A DNA stretch of 64,000 nucleotides, taken from assembly GCF_900115775.1 (NCBI RefSeq), contig NZ_FOXS01000007.1, positions 124,001-188,000 of the forward strand, in the 5' to 3' direction. The notes under the pieces were generated by a model. That model made no database searches, was not told the origin of the DNA, and saw only the letters and a program-made list of their open reading frames with translations. Each line of letters begins with the position of its first letter. Position 1 is the first letter of the stretch. The DNA comes from Hymenobacter arizonensis (GTDB lineage: Bacteria; Bacteroidota; Bacteroidia; Cytophagales; Hymenobacteraceae). Made by a program: the position numbers and the translations under genes. Below, piece by piece: positions 18,010-26,355 of this stretch.

Positions 18010-18096
18010 TGAGTCAGGCAATTGGGGAGCTTCACGGGGGCGCGGCCCATGGTTGCGGCAGGGCACAAGTGGCACCAGTGGCAATGCAGGACCGGC

Positions 18097-18597
18097 TCAG
18101 GACTTATCGGCGCGTACAGCTTTGGCGCGCTCGGCTTGACGACGGAACATTTTCGTTTTCGCTATGCTGCGGTCGGTCGGCATCAGTTCAGGACTTACCT
18201 GCGCCAGGCGCTCCGGCTGCAGGGAGCGCGCCGGGAGGGTTTGTAGGTTGAGGGCAAAGCTGTGCACCTCTTTGCCTATGGTCACCAAAAACTTGTACTC
18301 TCCATCGGGTAGCTCACTGACGTTGAGCCGCTGTCCGAAGCTGATGTCTGTGCTGCTCATCACGTGTAAAACGTCGCCCTTGGCGTTAACCAAGCGCACG
18401 GTTCCGCGCAAGGAGGCCGGATTGCACCCCCAGACCTTGTATCTAAACTCATCAATTTTATTGACGCCCGCCCAATGGGCGGAGGTGTCTTGTGCCAGGG
18501 CCGAGCTACCAGGCAGTAAGCTAAGCAAGGCGCCCAGCAAAAGGATTGAACCGAGCCAGCCACAACGGGCTGAAGCAGAATAAATTAAGTTTTTCAT
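18097..18597 (-). CDS. Secreted protein of unknown function
   Basis: A 166-residue protein with a signal peptide (basic start MKNLIYSASARCG, hydrophobic core, cleavage near ALAQ). The mature part has a strand-rich central region (FRYKVWGC, GTVRLVNAKGDVLHV, LPDGEYKFLVTIG). This reads like a small sandwich with a secretion-system or matrix-binding flavour; no catalytic motif is visible. The last 40 residues are basic and probably disordered. Convergent with the APC permease gene. Another small secreted protein gene lies 161 bases upstream on the same strand. Confidence 0.7.
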   Translation of the reverse strand: MKNLIYSASARCGWLGSILLLGALLSLLPGSSALAQDTSAHWAGVNKIDEFRYKVWGCNPASLRGTVRLVNAKGDVLHVMSSTDISFGQRLNVSELPDGEYKFLVTIGKEVHSFALNLQTLPARSLQPERLAQVSPELMPTDRSIAKTKMFRRQAERAKAVRADKS

Positions 18598-18758
18598 GAT
18601 GAATACATTTTAAAACAGAAAGAAGATGAGAAAAGCTGGCCAGGCAAAAGCAACGGCAACGCAACTCGCGGTTGCCTTGGCCTGGGTAAGAGCCGGAGGT
18701 TAGAGGTTCGGAGGGCTGAGCCCGCTGGTTGAGATGGCAGCGCGGAGGGGCACTCAAG

Positions 18759-19097
18759 CTAGGCCCGCACCAAATTTTTGGTAACAGGGTACTGGGTCCG
18801 GTTCAATTTGCGTTCGGCCCGGCGGTCGGTGGGGTTGCGCTTGTTCAGGTCGGGGCAGAGGGTGGCGCTGATGTCGTCGTTCATTAACTGGTCCTGAAAA
18901 TCCTCGAACTGGACCATGTTGTAATAGTGAACCACGGGGGTGGCGCTGCGGCATGGGCTACCATCGTCAGTGAGCGGGGCCAGAGCGGCATTTACCGGGC
19001 CCGACTGGGCCTGGGCGCCTGCCAGCGGCAGCAGCAGCAGTAGCAGCACGACCGGCAAGTGCTGCCGGGCGGCTTTAAGCAGAAATAAGGGTTTCAT
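18759..19097 (-). CDS. Small secreted protein of unknown function
   Basis: A 112-residue protein with a strong signal peptide (HLPVVLLLLLLPLAGAQA). The mature part of about 80 residues has two cysteines (PCRSATP and TLCPDL) that could form one disulfide, and an acidic middle (MVQFEDFQDQLMNDD) followed by a basic tail. I chose the ATG at 19097, which starts the signal peptide cleanly; an in-frame start 33 bases upstream would add residues of no signal character. No family recognised. Confidence 0.65.
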   Translation of the reverse strand: MKPLFLLKAARQHLPVVLLLLLLPLAGAQAQSGPVNAALAPLTDDGSPCRSATPVVHYYNMVQFEDFQDQLMNDDISATLCPDLNKRNPTDRRAERKLNRTQYPVTKNLVRA

Positions 19098-19510
19098 AGC
19101 ACAGAGTGTAACAGATGAGTAATGGTGCACAACTTTTCACGGTGTAGCAGGCCAGCCCGGTTGCGATTGTCCGACCAGCACCTGCCACGTTTCATCGCCC
19201 CAGCATCGGGCTTGCCCGAAACAACGCTCTCCTTCTTTTCAACTGAGCTACCCCCGACGCGAAATGACTTGCGAGAAGAAAGGCGCCGCGGGGCATAGCC
19301 CGTGCTTTGCTCTCGCGGCGAGACGAGTATATCTGTAGCTCCTGCTACTCTGTCCCGCGCTGCTTAAGGGCCCATCAAAGGGCTAAATGGGGTACTATGA
19401 GGCCGTTTATGGCCTTCGCTGCCGTGGGCAGGACTGAACTATCGGTAAGGCTTGGCAAAGGTACAGTTACAATTATTCATCCCATTGTATAAATGCGTCT
19501 GCTGCCAATA
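19098..19510. other. Intergenic stretch without recognised gene
   Basis: About 410 bases between two minus-strand genes. I see no credible reading frame, terminator or riboswitch. On the minus strand near 19230-19252 there is a short match to a tRNA 5' end (GGGGGTAGCTCAGTTG), but the rest of a tRNA cloverleaf is absent. Confidence 0.5.
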
Positions 19511-20281
19511 TTAATTGCTATGGGGCGCCTGCGCAAAGTAGGCTTTGGGCGTTTCGCCGGTAAAGCGCCGGAATTCCCGAATGAAATGCGCTTGGTCGAA
19601 GTAGCCGCAGGCGTAGGTTATATCTGCCCAGTTGGCCTGGGGCTGCTCGTGCAGCAGCCGGAACACGTAGGCAAAGCGCGTCATCTCGGCAAATAGCTTG
19701 GGCGGCACCCCCAGGGCATCACGAAAGCGGCGCTCAAGTTGCCGCCGGCTCAGGTTGGATTTTTGGGCCATCTCGGCCACGTTCAGCTGGCCGTGGCGTT
19801 CCAGCACAAAAGTTATCAACGCTTCAATAACCAAGGCCTGGGGCTCCCGGCGGCTTAGCTCGGCCAGCATCAGGGTTTCGGCGGCAGCTACGCGCTGGGT
19901 GTGGGTGGGTGCGGCGCTCACCTGTTGGGCCAGGGCCTGAATAAAGCGGCCCACAGCGTCGTCGGCCCCATTGGGGAGTTGTGTTTCTGTTGGCACCGAC
20001 ACGCCCAGCAGCCGGTTGAAGCCGCATGGCCGAAACAATATTCCAAAAATGCCGGTGGGCGCTGTGTAGCGCAGGCCAATGCGGCGGTATACGACCGGCA
20101 AAGACAAAGCGGCGCCGTCGAGAGTAACGGCAGAAGCCAGCACCACCACAATCGTGTGAATGGGCGACGCCCCCTCTAGGTGCGTAGCCGGACCTAATGG
20201 CGCATCCTTTTCCTCAAATGCCAGATAACGTTCTACTACGTTTAGCAGCGGGGTCGATGGCCTAAAGTCCTGTGGTTCCAT
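19511..20281 (-). CDS. AraC-family transcriptional regulator
   Basis: A 256-residue regulator. The C-terminal 100 residues contain two helix-turn-helix units: LNVAEMAQKSNLSRRQLERR and the second one in WADITYACGYFDQAHFIREF, followed by the family end FTGETPKAYF. The N-terminal 150 residues resemble the cupin-like or DUF6597-type ligand region of short AraC proteins that start with a PxxP...YxxxE stretch. The effector is unknown. It is divergent from the histidine kinase gene at 20608, and the AT-rich space between them holds a candidate operator. Confidence 0.9.
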   Translation of the reverse strand: MEPQDFRPSTPLLNVVERYLAFEEKDAPLGPATHLEGASPIHTIVVVLASAVTLDGAALSLPVVYRRIGLRYTAPTGIFGILFRPCGFNRLLGVSVPTETQLPNGADDAVGRFIQALAQQVSAAPTHTQRVAAAETLMLAELSRREPQALVIEALITFVLERHGQLNVAEMAQKSNLSRRQLERRFRDALGVPPKLFAEMTRFAYVFRLLHEQPQANWADITYACGYFDQAHFIREFRRFTGETPKAYFAQAPHSN

Positions 20282-20359
20282 TTCGCAATACCGGTTGGGC
20301 CACGACCAAACCCATGGGCGGCGTCGCGTTTATTTAATATACAGATTGAATTTATGACT

Positions 20360-20374
20360 ATTGCAATTTGCAAT
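20360..20374. promoter_or_regulatory. Near-palindromic site in the divergent AraC/kinase spacer
   Basis: The sequence ATTGCAATTTGCAAT is a 7-1-7 dyad, followed by another ATTG. It lies in the 326-base AT-rich space between the AraC regulator start (20281) and the kinase start (20608), the only strongly AT-rich stretch nearby. Operator function is inferred from position only. Apart from this site I see no other structure in the spacer. Confidence 0.3.
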
Positions 20375-20607
20375 ATTGTAAAAATGCGACGACGTGTTTC
20401 CTAATGAGTTACGCGTGACAAATCCGGCTAGCGGCATACTTCGTTTTATACTCACACTGAAGCGGTTGACGCGGGCCATTATGGCGATGCAAAAGGAATA
20501 GTAACTTAGGGCCGGATACTACAGCGCTGCCTCTTACCTTCGGGTGACCCCAATGCACACGGGAAATAGAAGCATGTGGCTCATGCCGCTCCTTCCATCG
20601 ATATACT

Positions 20608-21693
20608 ATGCTTGACCAATTAGAAGTGTTTCGCCACCTGCTGGAGGGAAGTCCCATGCTTCTTTTCGCCTACAGCGTCAGCACTGGTCAGGTACTCTAC
20701 GTCAACGACACCTACGAGCGAATGTTCCCGCCGGGTAAGCTGGCCACCGTCAACGACGACCTGCTGTGGTTACTTAGCTGCCTGCCGCCCGAAGACCAGC
20801 AATACGCCCTTAGCTGCCTGAGCGACCTGGCTAAAGGCGAGTTGCACGACGACCTGCTGCTGCGCATGCAGCGGCAACCCAACGCGCCCATTCAGTGGCT
20901 GTGTTTGCGCGCCCGCCGCAGCGTGGCCAGCGACGGGCAGGTGCTGCTGTGCGGCAGCGTGCAAGACGTGACCGTGGACCACGAGTACACGCGCAACGCC
21001 GACAAGTTCATGGCCAAGAAGAACACCACGCTGGAAATTCTTTCGCACGACCTGGCCGGGCCATTCAATATGCTGCAGCAGCTGGCCAGCTTTTTCCAGG
21101 AGCGCACGCAGTCCCTGCAAGACCCGCAGCTTGAAAAGATGGTGAACGTGATGCAGGACACCTGCCGCGACAGCGTGAACCTCATCCGCGAGTTTGTGGA
21201 TAGCGAGTTTGCGGAGTCGGCCAACGTGCAGCTCAAGCGCGCCCGGGTCGACCTGGCGGCCAACCTCCGTCAGGTAATGGAAACTTACCAGCGGTCCGAA
21301 CACTTGGTGGCCAAGCGCTTCAGCTTCCGCAGCACCCCCGAGGAAGTGTATGTGGAGCTCGACAACAACAAGTTTTTGCAGGTGATTAACAACCTGCTGT
21401 CCAACGCCATCAAGTTTACGCAAGAGGGCGGCCACATTGCCCTGACCGTGGAGCTGGAGCAGCACCACGTGCTGGTAACCGTGACCGACGACGGCATTGG
21501 CATTCCCGAGAAGCTGCAGCCCGTGCTGTTCGAGAAGTTCACCAAAGCCCGGCGGCCGGGCTTGCGTGGCGAAAAAACCACCGGCCTGGGCATGTCCATT
21601 ATTCAGTCGTTGGTGCGGCTGCACAACGGCACCATTTCCTTTGAGAGCAAGGAAAACCAGGGCACCACGTTCCACATTCGGCTGCCGCTATAG
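20608..21693 (+). CDS. Cytosolic PAS sensor histidine kinase
   Basis: A 361-residue soluble kinase. Residues 1-125 form a PAS-like domain (VLYVNDTYERMF, then WLCLRARRS and VQDVTVDHEYTR at its end). The H box is EILSHDLAGPFNML (His147). The ATPase has NNLLSNAIKFT (N box), DDGIGIP (G1), LFEKFTKA (F box) and TTGLGMSIIQSL (G2). No membrane helix is present, so the signal is cytosolic. Convergent with a response regulator/kinase pair whose nearest gene ends 39 bases downstream. That regulator could serve this kinase too. Confidence 0.92.
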   Translation: MLDQLEVFRHLLEGSPMLLFAYSVSTGQVLYVNDTYERMFPPGKLATVNDDLLWLLSCLPPEDQQYALSCLSDLAKGELHDDLLLRMQRQPNAPIQWLCLRARRSVASDGQVLLCGSVQDVTVDHEYTRNADKFMAKKNTTLEILSHDLAGPFNMLQQLASFFQERTQSLQDPQLEKMVNVMQDTCRDSVNLIREFVDSEFAESANVQLKRARVDLAANLRQVMETYQRSEHLVAKRFSFRSTPEEVYVELDNNKFLQVINNLLSNAIKFTQEGGHIALTVELEQHHVLVTVTDDGIGIPEKLQPVLFEKFTKARRPGLRGEKTTGLGMSIIQSLVRLHNGTISFESKENQGTTFHIRLPL

Positions 21694-21731
21694 CGGCTGA
21701 CGGCAGCGCCCCGCCCGCGCCGGCCCCTTCC

Positions 21732-22133
21732 TCACCGCAGGCTAGCGGCCGCTTCCACCTGGGCCCGCACCGCGTGAATCTGGGCCGCGTCCAGGGGCTT
21801 GTGAATGAGGCCGGCCACCAACGGAAATTCGCGGATGCGGCAGGCGTCCGAATGGGCCAGCGAGGAGGTAAGAATGTACACGTGGCAGCGCCCCAGCAGC
21901 TGCGTTTCCTGCGGCTTCAGGGCGTCCAGAAACTCCCAGCCGTCCATCACGGGCATGTTGAGGTCCAGAAAGATGAGTTGAGGCAGGCTGTTGGGCTCGG
22001 CGGCCTGCAGGTGCTCCAGGGCATCTTGGGCCGAAGAGAAGGAGGTGATATTTCCATCAAAGCCCTCCCGCTTCAGCAGGCGTTCGGTGAGGAACACACC
22101 GATGGAGTCGTCGTCAATTAATAAAGTATCCAT
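21732..22133 (-). CDS. Single-domain response regulator (CheY-like)
   Basis: A 133-residue receiver with no output domain. The acidic pocket is Asp7-Asp9 (LIDDDS). The phospho-acceptor is Asp57 in IFLDLNMPVMDGWEF. The Thr/Ser switch lies in YILTSSL and the conserved Lys in LIHKPLD. Stand-alone receivers of this type act in phosphorelays or bind targets directly. It lies 7 bases downstream of the PAS kinase ending at 22141 on the same strand, so the two are almost surely cotranscribed as a cognate pair. Confidence 0.93.
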   Translation of the reverse strand: MDTLLIDDDSIGVFLTERLLKREGFDGNITSFSSAQDALEHLQAAEPNSLPQLIFLDLNMPVMDGWEFLDALKPQETQLLGRCHVYILTSSLAHSDACRIREFPLVAGLIHKPLDAAQIHAVRAQVEAAASLR

Positions 22134-22140
22134 GCTGGAC

Positions 22141-23568
22141 TCAGCGTAAGTTCAAGATAAATTGGGTGCCTTGGTCCACGGTGCTGCTCACGTCAATCTT
22201 GCCGCCCATGGTTTCTACGTGGGTTTTCACGAGGTACAAGCCCATGCCGCGGCCCGCCTGGGCGGTGTGAAAGCGCTTGTAGAGGCGGAAGATGTCGGGG
22301 CCGGCTTTGTCGGTGTCGAAGCCCGACCCATTGTCGGCAAACAGCACGCGGACGCCCTGGCTGGGCCGCCCCGTGGCCGTCACGGTAATCTGCAACGGGC
22401 GCTTTTCGGAGCGGTATTTAACGGAATTAGAGAATAGATTGAAGAAAATGCTATACAGGTACGCGCGGTTCCCGAGCACGTGCAAATCGGGCGGAATGTT
22501 GAGAATTACCTCGGCGTGGCACTGCGCTAGGGCTTCCTCCAAGTTTAGGCGGGCCTGCTGCACCACATCCACCAGGGGCACGCGTTCGGGCTCGTTCACG
22601 TCCTGCTTGTCCCGAATCGACAGGATGGTGTTCATGTCGCGCAGCACCGTATCGAGCTGCAGGGTGCTGGCTTTTAGGTTGTGCAGGGCTTCGTCGTAGT
22701 CGGGCGAGTGCTTGTCGATGCTGCCGAGCAAGTCGACCAGCCCCAGAGCATTGGCCAGGGGCGCACGCAGGTTGTGCGACACGATGTAGGTGAACTGCTG
22801 CAAATCCTGGTTTTGCCGGTACAGCTCTTCCTGCGAGCGCACCTTGTCCGTGACATCAGAGAAATACACCGAAAGCCCTTCCAACGACGGAAAGGCCTTG
22901 ACTTCCAGCCACAGCTTCATGCGCTCGAAATAGGCCTGAAAATGCACGGCTTGCTTGGTTTGGAAGGCGTGCTGGAAACGCTCCTGAAACACGCCGTGCT
23001 GTTCTTCGGGAAACACTTCCTGCATGGTGCGGCCCAACAAGTCTTCCCGTTTCATGCCCAGCAGCCGCTCTACGTCGCTGTTCACGAAAGTGTAGCGCCA
23101 CTGCGAGTCCAGTAGGAAAAAGGCATCGGTAATGCTCTCGAAGATGGTGCTGAGCTTGTGGGCCTGCTCCCGGATAACTTGGTGCGAGGCATGGGTTTCG
23201 GTCATGTCGCGCATCACGGCGTGCACACCCGTAATCACGCCCTCTACCACCAACGGCACCTTGGTGACCGCAAACACAAACGCCCGGTTGGTGCCCTCGA
23301 ACTGCACTTCCACATCGAAATTCACTTTGTGGCCTTCGAAGGCTTCGCGCAGCTTTTGTGCGAACAGGCCCCGCAGGTGCGGCGGCAAAAACTCACTAAA
23401 TGACCGTCCGACTACTTCCTCGCGCGACTTTTCCAACACGTCCAGGTACGCTGGATTGGCGTCAATTATGACACTTTCCCGGTCTTGAAACAACACCAGG
23501 TCCGGGTTATTTTCAAACAAGGCACGGAAACGCTGCTCGCTTTCTTTTAATTGAAAAATGTCGCTCAT
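22141..23568 (-). CDS. Tandem-PAS sensor histidine kinase
   Basis: A 475-residue soluble kinase with two PAS domains: about 10-125 (VIIDANPAYLDVLEKSREEVVG, ending VMRDMTETH) and about 138-245 (RYTFVNSDVERLLGMKREDLLG). The H box is YIVSHNLRAPLANAL (His265). Next come the N box LFSNSVKYR and the G boxes DNGSGFD and GRGMGLYLVKTH. No membrane helix. Cotranscribed with the receiver at 21732. The 378 bases upstream, to LpxR, hold an AT-rich promoter region. Confidence 0.92.
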   Translation of the reverse strand: MSDIFQLKESEQRFRALFENNPDLVLFQDRESVIIDANPAYLDVLEKSREEVVGRSFSEFLPPHLRGLFAQKLREAFEGHKVNFDVEVQFEGTNRAFVFAVTKVPLVVEGVITGVHAVMRDMTETHASHQVIREQAHKLSTIFESITDAFFLLDSQWRYTFVNSDVERLLGMKREDLLGRTMQEVFPEEQHGVFQERFQHAFQTKQAVHFQAYFERMKLWLEVKAFPSLEGLSVYFSDVTDKVRSQEELYRQNQDLQQFTYIVSHNLRAPLANALGLVDLLGSIDKHSPDYDEALHNLKASTLQLDTVLRDMNTILSIRDKQDVNEPERVPLVDVVQQARLNLEEALAQCHAEVILNIPPDLHVLGNRAYLYSIFFNLFSNSVKYRSEKRPLQITVTATGRPSQGVRVLFADNGSGFDTDKAGPDIFRLYKRFHTAQAGRGMGLYLVKTHVETMGGKIDVSSTVDQGTQFILNLR

Positions 23569-23946
23569 AAACCGCTATGCTGGATTTCCGTAGCCGCCGA
23601 GCCTCTTGTTAGAGGATTATTTCTAGTTTACGAGAAAGGCTACTTTTTGTCTTTAGCAAAGCAAAAAAAAGATTTTTGTGCTAAAAAGGCGCTTCAAACG
23701 TGCTTCTTGCCAGCAAGCTTTCACACCGCACGCTCTAGTATGTTAGTAAAGTGCAAGTTAACTACTACCGGCAACGCATTTTTTAACTAAGTCGCAGCGC
23801 GAAGCACCAAAGCGCAATAGGGCTCCCCGCCCGGTTTCAGGAGTAGCCCTACCTAAGCCGGAAATATAGCCTGCCCTCAACCCGTAAGCCCGCGCCCAAC
23901 CGTATGTGCCCCGCAGGAGCCAACCGGCTTCCTGCCTGCTCCCGCC
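23569..23946. other. Divergent intergenic region between PAS kinase and LpxR-like gene
   Basis: 378 bases with an AT-rich core. Near 23655-23690 an imperfect dyad (TTTAGCA...A-run...TTTTTGTGCTAAA) could be a hairpin or regulator site. No reading frame of merit and no exact TAnnTTTG box in a good position were found. Confidence 0.4.
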
Positions 23947-24936
23947 ATGCGCTTCCCGCTTTCGTTTCTTTTTGTGTGGCTGCTTGCCAATGCATGCCCG
24001 GCGTGGGCCACCACCGCCCCGACGGATACGCTGCGCCCCACCAGCCCCGACCGCCTGCTGCGCTACACCTACGCCAACGACTTCTTCTACCGCACCGACT
24101 ACTACTTCACCCAGGGCATGACGCTCACGCTGGTGTTGCCCAGCTTGGCCCGCCTTCCCACCCAAAGGTTCCTGCTGCGGGGGCCAGCCGGCAGCACCCA
24201 GCACCACGGCCTGACGCTGCACTACGACGGCTTCACGCCCCTGCGCATTCAGGACCCGTTTATTCGCGTCGGCGACCGGCCCTACGCGGCGTATATGTAC
24301 GCTTCTTTCTTCCGCGTCAGCAGCCAACCCGCCCAGCGGCAGCGGCTTACTTCAGCGGTGGAAATCGGGTTTATTGGTCCCGCTGCCTTGGCCAAGGAGT
24401 TCCAGACCGCCATTCACCGCGCCACCAACGACCCCACGCCGCGCGGCTGGGACTACCAAATACAAACCGATGCCGTGCTCGGGTACCGCCTGCAGTACGA
24501 GCGCCAGCTGCTGGCTGCCGGCCGCGTAGCCGAGGTCATTGGCACTGCCGAGGCTTCGCTGAGCACGCTCTACACGTATGCCAGCACCGGAGCCCAGCTG
24601 CGTGTGGGCTTGCTGCAGCCCTACTTTTCCAGCCTGGGCGTGGCGGGCACCACCAGCCGGGCCGGCCACCCACAGTGGCAGCTCTACGCCCACACTTCGC
24701 TGGAAGGCCGTTTGGTGGGCTATAATGCCACGTTGCAGGGCGGGCTCTTCAATCAGTCGAACCCTTATGTGCTGCCGGCCAGTGCCGTGGAACGCGCGCT
24801 GCTGCGCAACACTACCGGGTTGGTGCTGGCTTACCAAGGCTTCAGCCTGGCAGCTAACTCCACGTGGGTATCGCCAGAGTTTAAGGGAGCCCGCACGCAC
24901 CAGTGGGGGCAGCTTGCCATCACTGCTGCTTTTTGA
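23947..24936 (+). CDS. lpxR: LpxR-like lipid A deacylase (outer-membrane barrel)
   Basis: Probably removes the 3'-linked acyloxyacyl group from lipid A in the outer leaflet, which alters endotoxin structure. The 329-residue protein has a signal peptide (residues 1-22). The family core follows: ANDFFYRTDYYFTQGMTL with Asn44-Asp45 and Thr50-Asp51, DRPYAAYMYASF, and AKEFQTAIHR, the equivalent of the QxxxH element. The remainder alternates as barrel strands and ends in aromatic-rich sheet. A variant barrel with lost activity is possible, since catalytic residues were judged by eye. Confidence 0.85.
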   Translation: MRFPLSFLFVWLLANACPAWATTAPTDTLRPTSPDRLLRYTYANDFFYRTDYYFTQGMTLTLVLPSLARLPTQRFLLRGPAGSTQHHGLTLHYDGFTPLRIQDPFIRVGDRPYAAYMYASFFRVSSQPAQRQRLTSAVEIGFIGPAALAKEFQTAIHRATNDPTPRGWDYQIQTDAVLGYRLQYERQLLAAGRVAEVIGTAEASLSTLYTYASTGAQLRVGLLQPYFSSLGVAGTTSRAGHPQWQLYAHTSLEGRLVGYNATLQGGLFNQSNPYVLPASAVERALLRNTTGLVLAYQGFSLAANSTWVSPEFKGARTHQWGQLAITAAF

Positions 24937-24960
24937 AAGCAATTTCGCCGTCACAAGCTC

Positions 24961-25056
24961 CGGTCCGACGCCCTAGGCGTCCGACCGGTTGTCGTTAGAA
25001 TTCCGGATACCGATTGTGCTGGCAACAACCGGTCGGACGCCTAGGGCATCGGACCG
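24961..25056. repeat. Intergenic inverted repeat, type E
   Basis: Arms CGGTCCGACGCCCTAGGCGT... and ...CGCCTAGGGCATCGGACCG pair over about 34 bases around a 28-base centre. It lies between the convergent LpxR-like and DMT genes. No other copy was seen in the window. Confidence 0.83.
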
Positions 25057-25088
25057 CGGGCGTACGCTGAATCCCGAAAAGCCAAGCT

Positions 25089-26120
25089 CTACTTAGCGCG
25101 GTGAATAATGAGCACGCCCGCCAGAATAATTACCATTCCCGCGAAGTGCCAGAGGTTGAAAGCTTCGCCATCGAGCGCGCCCCAGGCCAGGGCCACAATC
25201 GGAATCAGGTACGTGCTGGAAGACGCAAACAGCGCCGTCGACTGCTGAATGAGCTTGTTGAAGAGCACCATGGCCACCGCCGTGCTCATGGTGGCCAGCA
25301 GGGCAATGTAGCCGAAGGCCACCCAGGCCCCGGGCGCGTTGGCCAGCTTGTGCAGGAAGTCCGTGCCCACCAGCAGGTAGGCCAGCGCCGGCCCGCCAAT
25401 GAGCAGGAGCAGCACCGCCGTAACGGCCATGGGCGTCATGCCGCCCAGCTTGTGCTTGATAACGTTCACGCTCACCCCGTAGCCCATGGTGGCAATCAGG
25501 ATGTAGATGCCGTACCAGGCATTGCCCTCGCCCGTGGGTGTGTCGGTGCCGCCGCTGCCGCCCAGCAGCAGCATCACCACGGTGCCCACCAGCCCCAGCG
25601 TAATGCCCAGCACCCGCAGCGCCGTGAGCCGCTGCCCAAACAGCAGGGCGCCCACCAGCAGGGTAAATACCACCGTGAGGGCATTGAGTACTCCTGCCAG
25701 CCCGGAGGCCAGCTTGGTTTCGGCGTAGGCAAACAGAAAGGCCGGAATGAGCGTGCCTACCACCCCGCTCACCGCCAACCACTTAAAACGGCTGCGCTCC
25801 ACCGTGCCCACGTGCCGTAGGGCAAAGGGTAGCAGCAGCAGCGCCGCCACGCTCACGCGGGTAGCGCCCAGCTCCATGGCCGAAAACACGACCAGCCCTT
25901 TTTTCATCAGAATAAACGACGTGCCCCAGATGGTGGCCAGCACCAACAGCAGCACCCAGGCCATGGGCGTGGTGACCGCGGGCGCCGGACCATTCGGTTT
26001 TTGTGGGTTTTTAGGGGTCGCCGAAGCCGTTTTGCCTACCACCCCTCCCCCACCCGAAGCAACCGGAACAGTAGTAGCAGCGAGTGAAGAGTTGGTAGCG
26101 ATTGAGTTTTGGGAAAGCAT
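25089..26120 (-). CDS. DMT-family (EamA) exporter
   Basis: A 343-residue inner-membrane protein with two EamA repeats and about ten helices. The first repeat starts at LLVLATIWGTSFILMKKGL (residues 55-73, the family's typical WG-x-F start) and ends near 190. The second begins about 205. A 50-residue Pro/Gly-rich cytosolic N-terminus precedes it, which is longer than usual. Substrates in this family are mostly amino acids, purines or metabolites; none can be chosen here. A -7 box lies directly upstream of the ATG. Confidence 0.9.
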   Translation of the reverse strand: MLSQNSIATNSSLAATTVPVASGGGGVVGKTASATPKNPQKPNGPAPAVTTPMAWVLLLVLATIWGTSFILMKKGLVVFSAMELGATRVSVAALLLLPFALRHVGTVERSRFKWLAVSGVVGTLIPAFLFAYAETKLASGLAGVLNALTVVFTLLVGALLFGQRLTALRVLGITLGLVGTVVMLLLGGSGGTDTPTGEGNAWYGIYILIATMGYGVSVNVIKHKLGGMTPMAVTAVLLLLIGGPALAYLLVGTDFLHKLANAPGAWVAFGYIALLATMSTAVAMVLFNKLIQQSTALFASSSTYLIPIVALAWGALDGEAFNLWHFAGMVIILAGVLIIHRAK

Positions 26121-26124
26121 GCCA

Positions 26125-26132
26125 CAAAGGTA
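26125..26132 (-). promoter_or_regulatory. Candidate -7 box for DMT exporter, leaderless arrangement
   Basis: On the minus strand this reads TACCTTTG. Its last base is 5 bases upstream of the ATG at 26120, which puts the expected transcription start at the start codon itself. Confidence 0.45.
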
Positions 26133-26292
26133 CGGGGCCCCATGGCCGGGCGCCGCCCCACAGCCGACCCCAGCGCGTCGACTAACTGATTTTTGTCAAG
26201 TAGCGCAAGCTCAGGGGTCTTTGCGGGCCTTTTAGGGGCTTGTATTCATGATATTCATCAGGTTTGGGGCGCGAACCCTTGATGAGCCTTGG

Positions 26293-26329
26293 TTGTTGAT
26301 AGATTGTACGAAATCCTGCCGTAATTTTG
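26293..26329 (+). promoter_or_regulatory. Candidate promoter for hemA
   Basis: TAATTTTG at 26322-26329 fits the TAnnTTTG -7 consensus. TTG triplets at 26293-26298 give a -33 spacing of 23-26 bases. The predicted start lies about 20 bases before the hemA ATG at 26356. Confidence 0.5.
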
Positions 26330-26355
26330 TAGTCCGATTTCGTGTCGACCAATCT

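Noticed and set aside
19225..19262. tRNA-like 5' segment on the minus strand
   Set aside because: It has a GGGGGTAGCTCAGTTG-like start, but the D-loop is too long and no anticodon or T arm follows. It is at most a remnant and may be chance.
18097..20281. Possible genomic island between the APC permease and the AraC gene
   Set aside because: Unknown secreted genes and a tRNA-like scrap suggested it, but no integrase, direct repeats or clear composition change was visible.
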